A stretch of DNA of 64,000 bases from IMG/VR virus record IMGVR_UViG_3300033145_003233, positions 124,001-188,000 of that record. One strand, given 5' to 3'. Both the position numbers and the translations under genes were made by a program. Below, one piece after another: positions 1 through 9,044 of this stretch. Numbering within the stretch: position 1 is the first letter of the stretch; each line of letters opens with the position of its first letter. Source of the DNA: a virus. The notes below the pieces were generated by a model. It did no database searches. It saw only the letters and a program-made list of their open reading frames with translations, and was not told the origin of the DNA.

Positions 1-144
1 CAAACTGAAGTGCTCCAGCCTGATGCTTTCCGGAGGGGAGAAAACTCTTTCACTAATAATATACAAAGAATCCCCCGAAAAGTCAAGAGAAAAATAAAAA
101 ATATTTAAAATTTTAAGTGCCTATAGAATAAAGAGTTATAAAAA

Positions 145-627
145 TCACAATATTAATATTTCCCATCTATTATGAATCATACTATTTTCAACACATTTTG
201 AGCAAGCATATGCCTTAGGAAAGTTATAGTGATTTTCAATCATTTCCTCGATTAAAAAATACTTTTTACAACTATTACAGAGATCATGATCGGGAGAAAA
301 TTTTTCTGGGTTTAAACCAACACAGGTTTCACAATAATAACCATCATAATCAATCATTTCTTCAATTAAAAATCTCTCTATACAGCTATTACAATACTGG
401 TAATCTGAAGATGATTTTTCTGGCATTAAATGGACACAATCCGAACAATAATAATAACCGTCACAATGATCATAATATAAATATTCTTTATATATTATTG
501 TTCCTCAATTTGAGCAGTCTCCATAATCCTCTATCATAAAAGAGCATCTAAGACAACCATCATCTTTACAATGCCTAATATGTAGTATGTCATCTTCTTC
601 TGAAAGATATCTATCAGGTACTTCCAT
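145..627 (-). pseudogene. Zinc-ribbon repeat protein broken by an in-frame TGA
   Basis: One reading frame of 161 codons runs from ATG at 627 to the stop at 145, interrupted only by TGA at 505-507. It encodes repeated four-cysteine units (CxxC, about 20 residues, CxxC). The TGA falls exactly where the second cysteine of the first CxxC is expected (DCSN-stop), so one base change from TGC or TGT explains it. The downstream part (145..426) could restart at an internal Met. The C-terminus NRWEILIL looks like a decayed copy of the RFEILDL tag found from 12.4 to 29.1 kb. TGA is a normal stop elsewhere in the window, so recoding is unlikely. Function unknown; zinc binding is inferred from cysteine spacing. 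Confidence 0.7.
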
Positions 628-952
628 AAGCTTTCATCCTATATATAGCATCATACGTTAATTGATCCTTTATATATTGTCCACAATCCTCCCACTTTGC
701 AACAGAAAAATTGTCAAAATTCTTAATATGATAAAAAGGGTCTACATCGCATTTCATCTCTCCACAAGCTATTTTTATACAAAAAGCATATCCCATGCTA
801 TTATCAAGCAACTCAAAATATATATAAAGAAGAGTTTTATCTTCAACCTGATATACCTCCCACTCTTGCCCTTCGATAAAGAAGCTTGTAAGATATTGAT
901 CTGAAGAAATAAGTTTCAATTCTTCTAAATGCTTTTTAACTAAATTTTCCAT
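614..952 (-). CDS. Hypothetical protein, 112 aa
   Basis: I do not recognise this protein. It is acidic, has no membrane segment, and has three cysteines without CxxC spacing. Its ATG lies inside the last codons of the upstream gene (17-base overlap with 936..1730) and its stop overlaps the start of the broken zinc-ribbon gene by 14 bases, so it is probably translated by coupling at the end of the long paralogue operon. It carries no C-terminal tag. Confidence 0.7.
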   Translation of the reverse strand: MENLVKKHLEELKLISSDQYLTSFFIEGQEWEVYQVEDKTLLYIYFELLDNSMGYAFCIKIACGEMKCDVDPFYHIKNFDNFSVAKWEDCGQYIKDQLTYDAIYRMKAYGST

Positions 953-1730
953 TTATAAAAGGATTGTCCCTCCATATAACATGATTTTTATCAACTCTAT
1001 CTTTGAAATTTTTAGCCATCTTTTTGTAATCTCCTGGTAATATTTTTTTGGGAAGAATATATGTAATGGGATCACTCACAAAATGGGACCAGACATATTT
1101 GAAATTATCTTTATCTATTTGTTGCAAAAAAGATTCTTTCCATATCTTAGAAAAATATTTATTACAACTAATTCTATCATAATGACCATGATATTTGTTC
1201 ACAAATCCTATTTTATCAACATGTAAGGTATACATGTAAAAAGCATAAAAAAAAGTTAGCATGTGACAAGTTTCTGTCCACCACCATGAAACACGGTCAA
1301 AATTAGTATATACCGGGAAGCACACTTTAAAAGCATCAGAATGAAAAGCTAATAAAATAGTGGTTTGATGTTCTATTTTATTAATAAAGTTATAGTAAAC
1401 AGTTCCAATAGCAGGTTGGTACTCTAATAAAAAATCATCAAATATTTGCCATGGATTCTTTCCCTCATCTTCAGGATATTTATCTTTTCTAATACGTAAT
1501 TCAAGGTCATTCTCCAAACAAACATAATATAAATATTTCTTAGGAACTATCTCTGCTAATTTATTTTTACCTTCCCAGCATGTGCTATTAGGAAAAAATA
1601 TACTATTTTTATACTCTACTGGCTTCTTCCACGATAAAATATATACGTCCCTTCCCATCTCTTCTAATGTTTTAACATATTTAGGGATATAGTCTGAAGT
1701 CTGAACTAGATATGCTATTTCTTTAGCCAT
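936..1730 (-). CDS. Tandem paralogue L: glycosyltransferase-like, decayed DDD motif
   Basis: Last (promoter-distal) of twelve tandem paralogues, 264 aa. It keeps the family start (KEIAYLVQTSDYIPKYVKTL) and the NKLAEIVPKKYLYYV block, but the acidic triad is LENDLEL instead of LDDDVEL, and the GRNK block has become GKNK. The central part is shorter than in most copies. It overlaps 1723..2532 by 8 bases and ends FINGKFS rather than FINE. If the acidic triad binds metal and sugar nucleotide, as in GT-A enzymes (inference), this copy may be weak or inactive. Confidence 0.8.
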   Translation of the reverse strand: MAKEIAYLVQTSDYIPKYVKTLEEMGRDVYILSWKKPVEYKNSIFFPNSTCWEGKNKLAEIVPKKYLYYVCLENDLELRIRKDKYPEDEGKNPWQIFDDFLLEYQPAIGTVYYNFINKIEHQTTILLAFHSDAFKVCFPVYTNFDRVSWWWTETCHMLTFFYAFYMYTLHVDKIGFVNKYHGHYDRISCNKYFSKIWKESFLQQIDKDNFKYVWSHFVSDPITYILPKKILPGDYKKMAKNFKDRVDKNHVIWRDNPFINGKFS

Positions 1731-2532
1731 TTATAAAAGGGTTATTCTTCCAAATATTATGATCTTTTTTTACTCTTTTTTTGAAATCCTCTGCTAATTC
1801 CAAATATTCTCCAGGATAAGGTTTTTTATATTTAATACCAGTAGAGGATCTACCATTCCTACATTTAAATCCTTCATCTATTTTTTTCTTATCTTCTTCA
1901 TATAATAAAGAAGTTTTATAGAACTTATCCCAGAAATATCTTCTACGATATTTAACTCTTCCACCTCTATGAAGCCCATTCTCCCAACAGATATCAAAAA
2001 AGCTAAGAATATATTTTTCAAAAGCTAGTCTAAAAGTAACCCAATTTATTTGTTCAGTCCAATCCATATTAATTATATCTAGACGATAGTACATGGGGTA
2101 ACATATTTTCATTGCGTCTCTATGAAAAGCCATACAACCAGTGTCTGGCATCCATGTTGTTTCTATTTCTCCCTTTTTTATTTTCTTTTTGTTAGAACAA
2201 TTAGGAAAACTAGGAGAACCAATAGCTGGTTCATATTCTAATAATAAATTCTCGAATTTCTCCAACGCATTAAGATGAGACAAAGATGGATCTCTCATAA
2301 ATACCTCTCCATCCTCATCCATAAATAAATAATATTTATATTTTCTAGAGACAATCTCCGCTAACTTATTTTTGCCTTCTCCATAGGTACATGGAAAGAA
2401 TATACTATTCTTATATTTTACTGGTTTTTTATAAGATAAGAGATATACATCTCTTCCCATTTTATCCAGTATTTCCATATACTTAGGAAGATAATCTGGA
2501 GTATGAATTAAATATACTATTTCTTTATTCAT
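1723..2532 (-). CDS. Tandem paralogue K: divergent glycosyltransferase-like protein
   Basis: 269 aa member of the tandem family and one of the more divergent copies. The acidic block reads FMDEDGEVF, and it has unique residues between 115 and 140 (KKKIKKGEIETTW). It keeps the N-terminal KEIVYLIHTPDYLPKYMEIL and the C-terminal KKDHNIWKNNPFING. Its ATG overlaps the end of 2525..3289 by 8 bases. Assignment to GT-A-like enzymes rests on the DxD-like motif and the N-terminal Rossmann-type strand; substrate unknown. Confidence 0.8.
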   Translation of the reverse strand: MNKEIVYLIHTPDYLPKYMEILDKMGRDVYLLSYKKPVKYKNSIFFPCTYGEGKNKLAEIVSRKYKYYLFMDEDGEVFMRDPSLSHLNALEKFENLLLEYEPAIGSPSFPNCSNKKKIKKGEIETTWMPDTGCMAFHRDAMKICYPMYYRLDIINMDWTEQINWVTFRLAFEKYILSFFDICWENGLHRGGRVKYRRRYFWDKFYKTSLLYEEDKKKIDEGFKCRNGRSSTGIKYKKPYPGEYLELAEDFKKRVKKDHNIWKNNPFING

Positions 2533-3289
2533 TTATAAAGCGATTTTTCCAAATAACGTGTTCTTTGTCTATCCTATTTTTAAAATTGTCTGACATTTCT
2601 TGATATTTTCCTGGACAAGACATTTTAGAAGAAGGCCTATAATGATGAACCATAAAATTAAAATTATCAATATCTTTTTTCTCTAAAAGAAATCTCTTCC
2701 ATATTTTTTTAAAATATCTATTAAGAGGACGTCTTGGATATTCCCCATCACGCTTATTTATAAACATTAATTTATCACATTGTAATATATACGGTTTAAA
2801 AGCATATGTAATAGTCATTAAATATGAGATACAACTCCAAAACCGAGAAACTTTTTCAAAACCTGTATATGCTGGGAACGATATCTCCATCGCATCACTA
2901 TGAATAGCAAATATAATTGGATCATACACTTCTCTATTAACGCCGTATTTAGAAGAAACTGTTCCTATAGCTGGCGTATTATCTAATAAAAATTCCTCAA
3001 ATATCTCCCAAGGATTTTTATTAATATCTTTAGGGTATTTTTCTTTCTTAATAAATAATCCTAGATCATCATCTAACATGACATAATATAAATACTTTTT
3101 AGGAACTATCTCTGCTAATTTATTCCTACCTTCCCATAGAGTGCTATCGGGAAAAAATATGTTATTCTTGTGAGCTAACGGCTCCTTCCAAGAATGTATA
3201 TAAACATCACTCTCCATATCCTCTAGTACTTTAACATAGTCAGGGATATAATCTGGAGTTTGAACTAAATATACAATTTCTTTACTCAT
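2525..3289 (-). CDS. Tandem paralogue J: glycosyltransferase-like protein
   Basis: 254 aa, the shortest copy. Conserved blocks are VYLVQTPDYIPDYVKVLEDM at the start, EGRNKLAEIVPKKYLYYVML, LDDDLGL at about residues 72-78, PAIG at about 107, and the ending HVIWKNRFINE. The usual DMGRDVYILS is DMESDVYIHS here. It is coupled by 8-base overlaps to both neighbours. Same putative function as the other copies. Confidence 0.82.
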   Translation of the reverse strand: MSKEIVYLVQTPDYIPDYVKVLEDMESDVYIHSWKEPLAHKNNIFFPDSTLWEGRNKLAEIVPKKYLYYVMLDDDLGLFIKKEKYPKDINKNPWEIFEEFLLDNTPAIGTVSSKYGVNREVYDPIIFAIHSDAMEISFPAYTGFEKVSRFWSCISYLMTITYAFKPYILQCDKLMFINKRDGEYPRRPLNRYFKKIWKRFLLEKKDIDNFNFMVHHYRPSSKMSCPGKYQEMSDNFKNRIDKEHVIWKNRFINE

Positions 3290-4127
3290 TTAATAAAGGA
3301 TGATCCTTCCATATAATATGATTCTTATTTATTCTATTCTTAAAATCCTCTACCATTTCTTTATATTTCCCAGGATAAGGCTTTTTATAGCGACCGTCCA
3401 GGGAATGAACCCAGAAAGGGACTCCTATCAATCTGGCTCTTTCCTTATCTTTTTCATATAACAAAGAAGATTTATATAGTTTATGGAAAAACTGCCTAGG
3501 TTTCCTTTTGGTATATTTTCCTGTCCACCTATGCAATTTATTCTGTAATATTATTTTATTACATTGCAAGACACAAGATTTAAAAGCAAGAGCCACATGT
3601 TCCAAATACAACATTGTAGTCCACCACCAACCAGTCTCGTCAAAACCCGTATATAATGGAGAGAATAATTTTAGAGCATCTTTATGAATAGCAGATATAA
3701 TAGGATCATGTATTTTAATAGTATTAGCATCTTTAGTGTCGTCCACATATAGCTCTATAATTTCTTGCTCTTCAAATATTGGCCAAATATAAATAGCCGT
3801 TCCTATAGCCGGTTCATACTCTAATAAAAAATCTTCAAATATCTTCCAAGGATTCTTGCCGACTTCTTCTGGATATCTTTCATCTCTAATATGTAATTCC
3901 ACATCTTCATCTAAAAATACATAATATAAATACTCTTTAGGGACCATTTCTGCCTGCTTATTTCTACCTTCCCAAACAGTGCTATCCGGCAAAAAGATAT
4001 TATTCTTATGTTCTAATGGCTTTTTCCACGAAAGTATATATACATCTCTTCCCATGTCCTCTATGATTTTAACAAAATCAGGGATATAGTCTGGAGTCTG
4101 AACTAAATATGCTATATCTTTATTCAT
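3282..4127 (-). CDS. Tandem paralogue I: glycosyltransferase-like protein
   Basis: 281 aa. Carries GRNKQAEMVPKEYLYYVFLD followed by LDEDVEL in place of LDDDVEL, an acid-to-acid change that could preserve metal binding. It has an extra stretch around residues 118-135 containing YVDDTKDANTIK, similar to the YLDDxKEINTVKE insert in copies D, E and B. The HKDAL and FSPLYTGFD blocks are intact. Overlaps both neighbours by 8 bases. Confidence 0.82.
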   Translation of the reverse strand: MNKDIAYLVQTPDYIPDFVKIIEDMGRDVYILSWKKPLEHKNNIFLPDSTVWEGRNKQAEMVPKEYLYYVFLDEDVELHIRDERYPEEVGKNPWKIFEDFLLEYEPAIGTAIYIWPIFEEQEIIELYVDDTKDANTIKIHDPIISAIHKDALKLFSPLYTGFDETGWWWTTMLYLEHVALAFKSCVLQCNKIILQNKLHRWTGKYTKRKPRQFFHKLYKSSLLYEKDKERARLIGVPFWVHSLDGRYKKPYPGKYKEMVEDFKNRINKNHIIWKDHPLLNE

Positions 4128-4899
4128 TGATAAAAGGATTATCTTTCCAAAAAATATGATTTTTATTTACTCTTTTTTTAAAATCTTCTGCCATTTCTTT
4201 GTATCCATTGGGGCAAATTTTATTATAATATCTCGGAATAATAAAAATGCTATGAACAAGAGAAAATATATAATCTATCGTATTTCTATCTTCTTCTCTT
4301 AATAAAGCATTTTTAAATAATTTACATAAAAATCTAAACTTACCTTTGCGAGGATATTCTCTATGATATTTATTTATCGTTAATAATTCATCACACGATA
4401 ATATGTATGGCTCAAAAGCAAGTATTGTAATAATTAGATGAAAAATAGTAGCCCAAAGCCAGGAAGTTTGATCAAAATCTGTGTACACAGGAAAACAAAT
4501 ATCAATAGTGTCTTTATGCATGCCCATAATAATAGTATCATAGAATTTTTTTACTTTCTTGTCGTGATCGCGAAAAAAAACTGCACCTATAGCAGGTTTA
4601 TATTCCAACAAAAAGTTATCAAATATCTCCCAAGGATTCTTGTTTGTATTCTCGTCCTTGATTCTTAACTCTAAATCATCCTCTGTAAATACGCAATATA
4701 AATACTTCTTTGGAACTATTTCTGCCAATTTATTCCTGCCCGTCCAGCATGTGCCGTTAGGAAAAAATATACTATTTTTATGCTCTACTGGCTTCTCCCA
4801 CGATAAAATATATACGTCCCTTCCCATCTCTTCTAAAGTTCTAACATAATCAGGGATATAGTCTGGTGTTTGAATTAAATATGCTATTTCTTTATTCAT
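4120..4899 (-). CDS. Tandem paralogue H: glycosyltransferase-like, altered triad
   Basis: 259 aa. The acidic block is FTEDDLEL rather than LDDDVEL. The N-terminal block (KEIAYLIQTPDYIPDYVRTL) and C-terminal block (NKNHIFWKDNPFINE) are typical. The GxNKLAE block reads TGRNKLAEIVPKKYLYCVF. Coupled by 8-base overlaps to its neighbours. Confidence 0.82.
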   Translation of the reverse strand: MNKEIAYLIQTPDYIPDYVRTLEEMGRDVYILSWEKPVEHKNSIFFPNGTCWTGRNKLAEIVPKKYLYCVFTEDDLELRIKDENTNKNPWEIFDNFLLEYKPAIGAVFFRDHDKKVKKFYDTIIMGMHKDTIDICFPVYTDFDQTSWLWATIFHLIITILAFEPYILSCDELLTINKYHREYPRKGKFRFLCKLFKNALLREEDRNTIDYIFSLVHSIFIIPRYYNKICPNGYKEMAEDFKKRVNKNHIFWKDNPFINE

Positions 4900-5716
4900 T
4901 TATAAAAGGATGATCTTTCCAAATAACATGATTTTTATCAATTCTATTTTTAAAGTCTTCAGCCATTTTTTTATACTTGCCAGGATAAGGTTTTTCATAT
5001 TCTCCGGCAGGTTCTCGATTAACCCATAACACATAAGCATTATCTTTATCCTCTTGACATAACAAAGATTTTTTACATATATCATACAGAAGCTTATTAG
5101 ATCTGATATGCTGAGATGTTTCTCCTCTGTGAAATTTATTTAGTAATAACAATTTATTACATTGCAATAACGATGATTTTGAAATTGCCGCCATAAAGAG
5201 CAGATGACTAGTACATGTCCAAAACCAAGAAGAATCATCAAATCCAGTATACATTGGAAAACATATGTTCATAATATCTTTATGAATAGCCATTATGATT
5301 ACCTCGAATTCTTTTAAGGTATTTGTTTCTTCATCACTTAAATATGTCAACATAGGGCTATTAGATGTCCCCCTGCCGCAATAAGCTGTCCCTATGGCAG
5401 GCTCATATTCCAATAAGAAATCATCAAATATTTTCCATGGATTCTTTCCCTCATCTTCAGGATATCTCTCTTCCCTAACCAATAAATTTACATCATCATC
5501 TAAAAACACATAATACAAATAGTCCTTTGGAACTATCCCTGCTAATTTATTCCTGCCTGTCGCAAAAGTGCTATTAGGAAAGAAAATGCTATTCTCATGC
5601 TTCACTGGTTCTTTATAAGAAAGTATATATACATCTCTTCCCATATCCTCTAACACTTTAACATAATCAGGGATATAATCAGAAGTCTGGACTAAATATA
5701 CTATTTTTTTATTCAT
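4892..5716 (-). CDS. Tandem paralogue G: glycosyltransferase-like protein
   Basis: 274 aa with an intact acidic triad (FLDDDVNL), TGRNKLAGIVPKDYLYYV, PAIGTAYC, IHKDIMNICFPMYTGFDDSS, LLQCNKLL and the ending KNHVIWKDHPFINE. It contains the acidic insert YLSDEETNTLKE at about residue 125. An out-of-frame ORF inside 4900..5085 is a shadow. Coupled to both neighbours. Confidence 0.84.
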   Translation of the reverse strand: MNKKIVYLVQTSDYIPDYVKVLEDMGRDVYILSYKEPVKHENSIFFPNSTFATGRNKLAGIVPKDYLYYVFLDDDVNLLVREERYPEDEGKNPWKIFDDFLLEYEPAIGTAYCGRGTSNSPMLTYLSDEETNTLKEFEVIIMAIHKDIMNICFPMYTGFDDSSWFWTCTSHLLFMAAISKSSLLQCNKLLLLNKFHRGETSQHIRSNKLLYDICKKSLLCQEDKDNAYVLWVNREPAGEYEKPYPGKYKKMAEDFKNRIDKNHVIWKDHPFINE

Positions 5717-6590
5717 CTTTTAATAAAGGATGATCTTTCCAAAAAATATGTTTCTTATTTATTCTGTTCTTAAAATTATTAACTATTTTTTTATATTTTC
5801 CTGGATATGGTTTTTTATATACTCCATCACAATACCCTTTTTCGAAAAAACGCCCTTCAGGTCCATATCTAATATTTCCATTATAATCGGGAGGAGGGGG
5901 ATCATTTTGATAAGGGTCTAAAAAGGCACGATCTTGGTCTTCTTTATATAATAAAGATTTCTTATAGATGGCAGAATAAAAACGGGGGGCACGATGCCTG
6001 TCACAATTTATTCTACGACCCTTATTTATAAATGTTAAATTATTATCTTGTAATACACAAGATTGAAATGCTATTTTATGTGTAATTCTGGCAATTGCCT
6101 CTGTCCACCATATCGAAATGTGGTCAAAACCAGTAAACATGGGAAAACATATGTCAAGAGCATCTATATGATATGCCAACATAGCACATTCAGTGCGATA
6201 TGTGGTTTCAGTTTGTTCTTCTATTTCTCTTATCTTTTTATATTTGAGTCTTCCCTCATAATAAACGCATCCTATAGCTGGCTCATACTTTAATAAAAAG
6301 TCATCAAATGTCTTCCACGGTTTTTTTTTAATTAATAGTTTATTTCTTACATATAATTCAACATCATCATCTATCTGAACATAATATAAGTATTTTTTAG
6401 GAACTATTTCTATTAATTTATTTCTGCCAGTAGACCATGTGCTATCAGGAAAAAATATATTGTTTTTATGCTCTACTGGTTTTTTATAAGAAAGGATATA
6501 AACATCTCTTCCCATATCCTCTAATACTTTAACATAATCAGGAATAGTATCTGTTGTTTGAGCTAAATATACTATGTCTTTATCCATCAT
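5709..6590 (-). CDS. Tandem paralogue F: longest glycosyltransferase-like copy
   Basis: 293 aa, the longest copy. Intact QIDDDVEL triad. It has a glycine- and proline-rich insert near residues 225-255 (DPPPPDYNGNIRYGPEG) not seen in the other copies, just before the common KKPYPGKYK block. Two ATGs occur at the start; the second (6587) restores the 8-base overlap used elsewhere in the array and is the more likely start. Confidence 0.83.
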   Translation of the reverse strand: MMDKDIVYLAQTTDTIPDYVKVLEDMGRDVYILSYKKPVEHKNNIFFPDSTWSTGRNKLIEIVPKKYLYYVQIDDDVELYVRNKLLIKKKPWKTFDDFLLKYEPAIGCVYYEGRLKYKKIREIEEQTETTYRTECAMLAYHIDALDICFPMFTGFDHISIWWTEAIARITHKIAFQSCVLQDNNLTFINKGRRINCDRHRAPRFYSAIYKKSLLYKEDQDRAFLDPYQNDPPPPDYNGNIRYGPEGRFFEKGYCDGVYKKPYPGKYKKIVNNFKNRINKKHIFWKDHPLLKDE

Positions 6591-7404
6591 TCAATAAAGG
6601 ATGATCTTTCCATATAACATGTTTTTTATTTACTTTATTCTTAAATCCTTTTACCATCTTTTTGTATTTTCCTAGATAAGGTTTTTTATATTCTTTCTCT
6701 GAAAAACGATTCTCCCATGATACATACGCTTCTTTTTTGTCTGCCTCCAATAATAAAGAATCTTGAAACATCTTATATAAGAAGTTAAAATCTACTATTC
6801 TTTTATATTTTTTATGATGCCTGTGAAACCTATTATTTATTATGAGCCTATTACATTGTAATATATAAGGATAAAAAGCTAACATTCTAGTAAGTAAAAG
6901 GGTCCCACCTGTCCAATACCATGTAACCTCATTAAATCCTCCAAATATGGGAAAACATAAATCTAAAGTATCTTTATGAAGGCCAGAAATAATACACTCA
7001 TATTCTTTAACTGTGTTAATTTCCTTGTTATCGTCTAAATATGAGACAAACCCACCATAAGAGCTATTATCACAAGAAACCGTTCCGATAGCGGGCAGAT
7101 GCTCTAATAAAAAATTCTCATATACTTTCCAAGGATGTTTATCATTAGGATATTTATCTTTCCTAATTAATAACTCTAAATCATCATCTAAAAACACATA
7201 ATATAAATATTTCTTAGGAACTATCTCTGCCAATTTATTCCTGCCTTCTGACCATGCACAATCAAACAAGAAGGTGTTATTCTTATGGTTAACTGGTTTT
7301 TTATAAGAAAGAATATAAACGTCTCTACCCATATCTTCTAATACCTGAACGTAATCGGGAATGTAGTCGGGTGTTTGAACTAAATATGCTATTTCTTTAC
7401 TCAT
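6580..7404 (-). CDS. Tandem paralogue E: glycosyltransferase-like protein
   Basis: 274 aa, intact FLDDDLEL triad, EGRNKLAEIVPKKYLYYV block, PAIGTVSC, GLHKDTLDLCFPIFGGFNEV and ILQCNRLI blocks. Contains the YLDDNKEINTVKEYE insert shared with copies B and C, which suggests these copies are closest relatives. Ends LLNDG instead of FINE. Confidence 0.84.
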   Translation of the reverse strand: MSKEIAYLVQTPDYIPDYVQVLEDMGRDVYILSYKKPVNHKNNTFLFDCAWSEGRNKLAEIVPKKYLYYVFLDDDLELLIRKDKYPNDKHPWKVYENFLLEHLPAIGTVSCDNSSYGGFVSYLDDNKEINTVKEYECIISGLHKDTLDLCFPIFGGFNEVTWYWTGGTLLLTRMLAFYPYILQCNRLIINNRFHRHHKKYKRIVDFNFLYKMFQDSLLLEADKKEAYVSWENRFSEKEYKKPYLGKYKKMVKGFKNKVNKKHVIWKDHPLLNDG

Positions 7405-8221
7405 TAATAAAAGGATGTCCTCTCCATAAAATGTGCGACTTGTCTATTCTATTTATAAAATTCTTCGCCATTTTTTTATATCTACCATTGCTAGGTTTTT
7501 TATATTCTTTATGAAGACAAGAATTACGAAAATGGAATGCATATGCTAATTTCTCCTTGTCCCCATCCTCCAATAAAGAGTCCTGATATATCTCAATAAG
7601 ATCATGATAATTAATTTCTCTAGGATATTCCCTATGCAATCTATCATTAAAGGTTAATTTATTACATTGTAAGACAAATGGAGATAAAAAAAACATACTA
7701 GTTGTTGAATATATCCATCCAGGCCACCACCAAGAAAAACTATCATAATGAGAACAAATGGGATAACAAACATCTATGACATCTTTATGAGCAGCAGAGA
7801 TAATAGAATTATGGAACCTGACAACATTTATCTCTTTAGTATCATCTATATACGTTGCTGCTCCGCTATTTGAAGCCTTCCCACAATAAACACTCCCAAT
7901 AGCAGGCATATGCTTTAATAAAAAATCTTCAAATATCTCCCATGGATTTTTGTCTATTTCTTCTGGATATCTCTCCTCTCTTACAAATAATTCTACATCA
8001 TCATCTAACAGAACATAATATAGATATTTCTTCGGGACTATCTCTACTAATTTATTTCTACCTTCGGCCCATGTACTATTAGGAAAAAATATATTGTTCT
8101 TGTGATCTATAGGTTTTTTATAAGACAATAAATAAACATCTCTTCCCATATCCTCTAATGTTTGAACGTAATCTGGAATATAATCTGGTGTCTGAACTAA
8201 ATATACTATTTCTTTACTCAT
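7397..8221 (-). CDS. Tandem paralogue D: glycosyltransferase-like protein
   Basis: 274 aa, intact LLDDDVEL triad, EGRNKLVEIVPKKYLYYVLL, the YIDDTKEINVVRFH insert, AAHKDVIDVCYPI and VLQCNKLT blocks, ending SHILWRGHPFINE. Overlaps neighbours by 8 bases. Confidence 0.84.
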   Translation of the reverse strand: MSKEIVYLVQTPDYIPDYVQTLEDMGRDVYLLSYKKPIDHKNNIFFPNSTWAEGRNKLVEIVPKKYLYYVLLDDDVELFVREERYPEEIDKNPWEIFEDFLLKHMPAIGSVYCGKASNSGAATYIDDTKEINVVRFHNSIISAAHKDVIDVCYPICSHYDSFSWWWPGWIYSTTSMFFLSPFVLQCNKLTFNDRLHREYPREINYHDLIEIYQDSLLEDGDKEKLAYAFHFRNSCLHKEYKKPSNGRYKKMAKNFINRIDKSHILWRGHPFINE

Positions 8222-9044
8222 TTATAAAGGGATGGTCCTTCCAAAGAATATGATCCTTTTTTACCTTATTTTTAAATTCTTCCATTAAATTTTTATATTT
8301 GCCAGGATAAGGTTTTTTGTATTCTCCTGGAATAGGGTCCTTTTTATAAACAAATTCTAAATACACCTCATCCTTATCTTTTTTATTTATTATAGAAGAA
8401 CCAAAAAACCAGAACAAGGTGACTTTAGGAAAAACCCCATATTCAGGCCTGTGAAGATTATTTTTTAATATCAACTTATTACATTGCAATATAGAATTAG
8501 AAGCAAAAGCTATTTTAGTAGTTAAGATATAACAACATGCAGGCCATACCATACTAAATCTATCAAAACCTAAAAATAGAGGAAAGCATAAATCTAAAAC
8601 ATCCTTGTGAATAGCAGATAATATAGGCTCATGTTCTTTAAGAGTATTTATTTCTTTGTCGTCATCCAAATAATGTTTAAACTTGGCTTCAGTTAGCTCG
8701 TTAGAACAATAAACCGTTCCTATAGCAGGTTCGTATTTTATGAGAAAATCCCCAAATATTTTCCAAGGATTTTTATCAACATCTTCTGGATATTTTTTCT
8801 CTCTTACAAATAATTCCACATCATCGTCTATCATAACATAATATAGATATTTCTTAGGGACTATCTCTGCTAATTTATTTCTGCCTGAAGACCATGTGCT
8901 ATCAGGAAAGAATATACTATTCTTATATTCTACAGGCTTTTTCCATGAGAGGATATAAACATCTCCTCCCGCAGCCTCTAACATTTTAACATAGTTGGGA
9001 ATATAATCTGGAGTTTGAACTAAATATGCTATTTCTTTATTCAT
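8214..9044 (-). CDS. Tandem paralogue C: glycosyltransferase-like protein
   Basis: 276 aa, intact MIDDDVEL triad, SGRNKLAEIVPKKYLYYVM, the YLDDDKEINTLKEHE insert, AIHKDVLDLCFPLFLGFD and ILQCNKLI blocks. The usual DMGRDVYILS motif is AAGGDVYILS. Overlaps both neighbours by 8 bases. Confidence 0.84.
   Translation of the reverse strand: MNKEIAYLVQTPDYIPNYVKMLEAAGGDVYILSWKKPVEYKNSIFFPDSTWSSGRNKLAEIVPKKYLYYVMIDDDVELFVREKKYPEDVDKNPWKIFGDFLIKYEPAIGTVYCSNELTEAKFKHYLDDDKEINTLKEHEPILSAIHKDVLDLCFPLFLGFDRFSMVWPACCYILTTKIAFASNSILQCNKLILKNNLHRPEYGVFPKVTLFWFFGSSIINKKDKDEVYLEFVYKKDPIPGEYKKPYPGKYKNLMEEFKNKVKKDHILWKDHPFINE

Noticed and set aside
145-627. TGA recoding (Trp or selenocysteine) to explain the in-frame TGA
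   Set aside because: TGA ends many genes in the window through ATGA overlaps, and no convincing SECIS-like stem was seen after 505; a nonsense mutation is simpler.
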